This document shows positions 31,409-33,687 of a stretch of DNA of 33,687 bases, piece by piece. A program made the translations under genes and the position numbers. The stretch's first letter is position 1; each line of letters opens with the position of its first letter. The DNA comes from Planctomycetes bacterium GWF2_41_51 (GTDB taxonomy: Bacteria > Planctomycetota > Phycisphaerae > Sedimentisphaerales > UBA12454). Under the pieces are notes generated by a model. It saw only the letters and a program-made list of their open reading frames with translations, was not told the origin of the DNA and did no database searches. The stretch covers positions 1-33,687 of the forward strand of contig MHXZ01000124.1 in assembly GCA_001825665.1 (NCBI GenBank), given 5' to 3'.

Positions 31409-32479
31409 GTGGCTGAGAAACCGGCATCAGAAAAAACAGAAAAACCGACTTATAGACGGCTCCAGAAAGCGAAAAAAGACGGTCAGGTCGCGCACAGTGA
31501 GGAACTGCCTGCCGCCGCTTCAATCCTGGTGCTGATTTTAGTTTTAGTTTTAGTTTCACCGGCAATGCTGAATTCGTTTATCTTGCAGATGAGAGAGGGC
31601 ATGTCTGGTGAGATAAGTGTGTTCGCCGATAGCGGAGCTTTTATTGGTTTTTTCAATAAGATTATCCTCAATTCAGTGTTGATTGTTCTGCCTGTTTTTG
31701 CAGCTCTTGCAGCAGGTTCGATTGCTTCCTGTATCGTTGTCAGCGGGCTGAATTTTTCTTCCAAGCCGGTTGTTCCGAATTTCGATGCTGTAAATCCGGT
31801 AAAGGGATTTGGGAAATTATTCAACGTCAAATCGATTGTAAAACTTGGTATTTCAATTGCAAAATTGATTTTCATTTCAATTATCGTTTGGAAATACCTT
31901 CAGGGCAGGATAGAAGAACTTGCCGCTATTCGATGGGCCTGGACTGCGCAGATTGTAGCAGCTATAGCTAAAATAATTTATGGTATGCTGCTGAGAATAT
32001 CTGTAGCAATTCTTATTATAGCCGCACTTGATGTTCTATTTCAAAAATGGAAGTATATAAAAGATTTAATGATGACGAAGCAGGAAATCAAACAGGAGAG
32101 AAGAGACAGCGACGGTTCTCCTGAACTCAAATCGCGGCTGAGAAGAATCCAGATTGATATGGCTAAAAAACGTATGCTGCAGGAAATTCCCAAAGCAAAC
32201 GTTGTTCTTGTCAACCCGACTCACGTTGCTGTTGCGCTACGTTACGATCCCAAAACTATGGAAGCTCCGATTATGGTCGCAAAAGGTGCTGACCACATCG
32301 CAGAAAAAATCAGGGAAATCGCGCGTGCTTATGGTGTGCCGATTATCAGGAGACCGGAACTGGCAAGAACTATTTATTCATCTGTGAAAAAGCCGGGTGA
32401 CCCCATACCGCAGAAATTATACGCGGCAGTTGCTGAAATTTTGGCTATGATTTACAGGCTTAAACGCAGGGGAGCTTAA
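31409..32479 (+). CDS. flhB: Flagellar biosynthetic protein FlhB
   Basis: Export-gate substrate-specificity switch. The 356 residues include the N-terminal motif EKTEKPTYRRLQKAKKDGQV, four membrane segments, and a cytoplasmic C-domain with the self-cleavage site NPTH at 269-272 followed by VAVALRYD. FliK binding to this domain switches export from hook to filament. The GTG start follows fliR by 24 bp without a strong Shine-Dalgarno sequence. The TAA overlaps the stop codon of the convergent fliD, and flhA, which usually follows flhB, is missing here. Confidence 0.97.
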   Translation: MAEKPASEKTEKPTYRRLQKAKKDGQVAHSEELPAAASILVLILVLVLVSPAMLNSFILQMREGMSGEISVFADSGAFIGFFNKIILNSVLIVLPVFAALAAGSIASCIVVSGLNFSSKPVVPNFDAVNPVKGFGKLFNVKSIVKLGISIAKLIFISIIVWKYLQGRIEELAAIRWAWTAQIVAAIAKIIYGMLLRISVAILIIAALDVLFQKWKYIKDLMMTKQEIKQERRDSDGSPELKSRLRRIQIDMAKKRMLQEIPKANVVLVNPTHVAVALRYDPKTMEAPIMVAKGADHIAEKIREIARAYGVPIIRRPELARTIYSSVKKPGDPIPQKLYAAVAEILAMIYRLKRRGA

Positions 32480-33687
32480 GCCGAAGTTGATTGAGTTAAT
32501 GATGCCATTTGCTGCTGCAGCATTGTTAATGTCTTTTCGAGACGTGCATATTTATCAACAAGTCTTTGTTTATAATTGCTCAGACGTGTTTCTTCGTTGG
32601 TTACTTTCTTCTCTATCGCGGCTATTTTGTCATTAATGACATCTCCGCTTATATCCAGGCGTCCATCGGTTTTAAGAATTCCTTCGACATATTTATCAAG
32701 AGTTGTAACTATGCCTTGTTTAACAGATATGCTCGAAGTGTAAGTGCCTGCGGGCTGTAATGTGTCAACTGTAAACTGTAAGCTGTTTTCCGGGTAGATA
32801 GCATTTCCATCTTCATCAAATGTCATGATTCCGGTTACAAGATTATTTGACCATGTACTGTTGCTCCGGTATTCCGTTTCAGTTGAGAGCTTGATTCTTA
32901 CATCAGTAATTTGGTGTTCAGCATTAATATCGACCTGGATATCATAAGTGCCCGCAGATGTATATTTTTTGCTTGCTGAATAGAATTCAACAACGCCGCT
33001 TTCATTATTACTTGTTTTATTCGCGCCGAGCAAACGAAGTACACCATTAAAATCATCATTTATAGCTTCATTTAACGCGCTTGAATCGAGCTGCATCATT
33101 CCTGCGCCATCGAAAGTTATACCTATGTCTTCAGCCGTAGTAAAGCTGTCACTTCCGCTGACAAAACCGCTGGCTAATCCCAGGAAAGGATTACGTGCCT
33201 GGCCTTTAATATAAGATACAGCCATATCGCTGCTCAAGGTTCCCATTTTTTTAGTGGAACTGTTGTATTCGGTTTGTTTTTTGAGTTCCGTCATTAAATC
33301 ATTATATGCGGTAACAATACTGTTGATTTTTTGCGATACTGTAGAAGTATTTCTGCTGATAGTAACCTTAACAGGCTGATCGACTTCTGTAACATCTCTC
33401 AAATTTATTGTTACACCGCTCAATGCATCAGAAATACTGTTCGTATTTCTTTCAATGTAGCCATTATTGCCTTTGATATTTTCAGTTATAACCGTGGTGC
33501 TTGCGCCTGAAAAAACGAGAGCGCTTGCATCGATTGTAAGCATACTTGCATCGCCGGCAGAACTTTGGAAACTGAAACTTGTATATCCTGTAACGTTTTC
33601 ACTCAGTTTGTCCCCGCCTACAGTAATACCGCTGATACCTGCGGCTGCCATAGCGGCTTGTATCTGCTCTGTTGTTGCATCATAATT
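32476..33687 (-). CDS. fliD: Flagellar hook-associated protein 2 / filament cap FliD (partial, N-terminus beyond the right edge)
   Basis: Cap protein that folds flagellin subunits at the filament tip. The visible 403 residues include the FliD middle region (GVTINLRDVTEVDQPVKVTI and QKINSIVTAYNDLMTELKKQ) and the C-terminal domain ending in KIAAIEKKVTNEETRLSNY and a helix with MLQQQMASLTQSTSA. The frame stays open to the last base (opening N-Y-D-A-T-T-E-Q), so the start lies off the window. Its TAA overlaps that of flhB on the other strand, with no space for a terminator. Confidence 0.95.
   Translation of the reverse strand, partial: NYDATTEQIQAAMAAAGISGITVGGDKLSENVTGYTSFSFQSSAGDASMLTIDASALVFSGASTTVITENIKGNNGYIERNTNSISDALSGVTINLRDVTEVDQPVKVTISRNTSTVSQKINSIVTAYNDLMTELKKQTEYNSSTKKMGTLSSDMAVSYIKGQARNPFLGLASGFVSGSDSFTTAEDIGITFDGAGMMQLDSSALNEAINDDFNGVLRLLGANKTSNNESGVVEFYSASKKYTSAGTYDIQVDINAEHQITDVRIKLSTETEYRSNSTWSNNLVTGIMTFDEDGNAIYPENSLQFTVDTLQPAGTYTSSISVKQGIVTTLDKYVEGILKTDGRLDISGDVINDKIAAIEKKVTNEETRLSNYKQRLVDKYARLEKTLTMLQQQMASLTQSTSA

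Noticed and set aside
1-33687. tRNA, rRNA, insertion sequence or phage genes
   Set aside because: I looked through all spacers and frames and saw no tRNA-like cloverleaf, transposase or integrase motif, or target-site duplication.

Overview
The window is a stretch of bacterial chromosome joining two large systems: most of an archaeal-style A/V-type ATPase operon (left, minus strand) and a flagellar gene region with five glycosyltransferase genes embedded in it (middle and right). The mix of an A/V-type ATPase, TPR-linked O-GlcNAc-transferase-like (SPINDLY/OGT, GT41) enzymes, moderate-to-low GC and sigma-54-type flagellar promoters suggests a Planctomycetota or other PVC-group bacterium. That placement is inference; there is no rRNA or marker gene in the window to confirm it.

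Layout. (1) 1-7541, minus: A/V-ATPase genes in the order H-I-K-E-C-F-A-B, with B cut by the left edge. The proteolipid K carries the residues that bind Na+ in the Enterococcus NtpK ring. (2) 7772-9568, minus: OGT-like glycosyltransferase 1 behind a perfect sigma-54 promoter. (3) 9713-11479, minus: fliS and flagellin, with a strong intrinsic terminator between them and a sigma-28-like promoter before flagellin. (4) 11886-13886, minus: OGT-like glycosyltransferase 2, a divergent paralogue with changed active-site residues. (5) 14022-15611, plus: a TPR protein with a GT9-like domain. (6) 15615-19645, minus: an operon fliK-GT4-GT2 behind a second perfect sigma-54 promoter. (7) 19948-32479, plus: flgB-flgC-fliE-fliF-fliG-fliH-fliI-fliJ-motE-like-motA-motB-motB2, then a further sigma-54 promoter and fliO-fliP-fliQ-fliR-flhB. 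(8) 32476-33687, minus: fliD, cut by the right edge, with its stop codon overlapping that of flhB.

How it fits together. Four -24/-12 sigma-54 elements sit exactly where early and middle flagellar operons start, and two of them drive glycosyltransferase genes (OGT1 alone; GT4 and GT2 behind fliK). With the Ser/Thr-rich flagellin between the two OGT paralogues, the simplest reading is a flagellin (or flagellar cap/hook) O-glycosylation module built into the flagellar regulon. It has no nucleotide-sugar synthesis genes in the window, so it may draw on common pools such as UDP-GlcNAc. Other points worth attention are a stator operon with one MotA and two different MotB-like proteins, predicted leaderless mRNAs for fliK and fliO, and a pair of palindromes that may be the enhancer for the divergent fliK/flgB promoters. 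flhA, fliM, fliN, fliL, flgD and flgE are not in the window.
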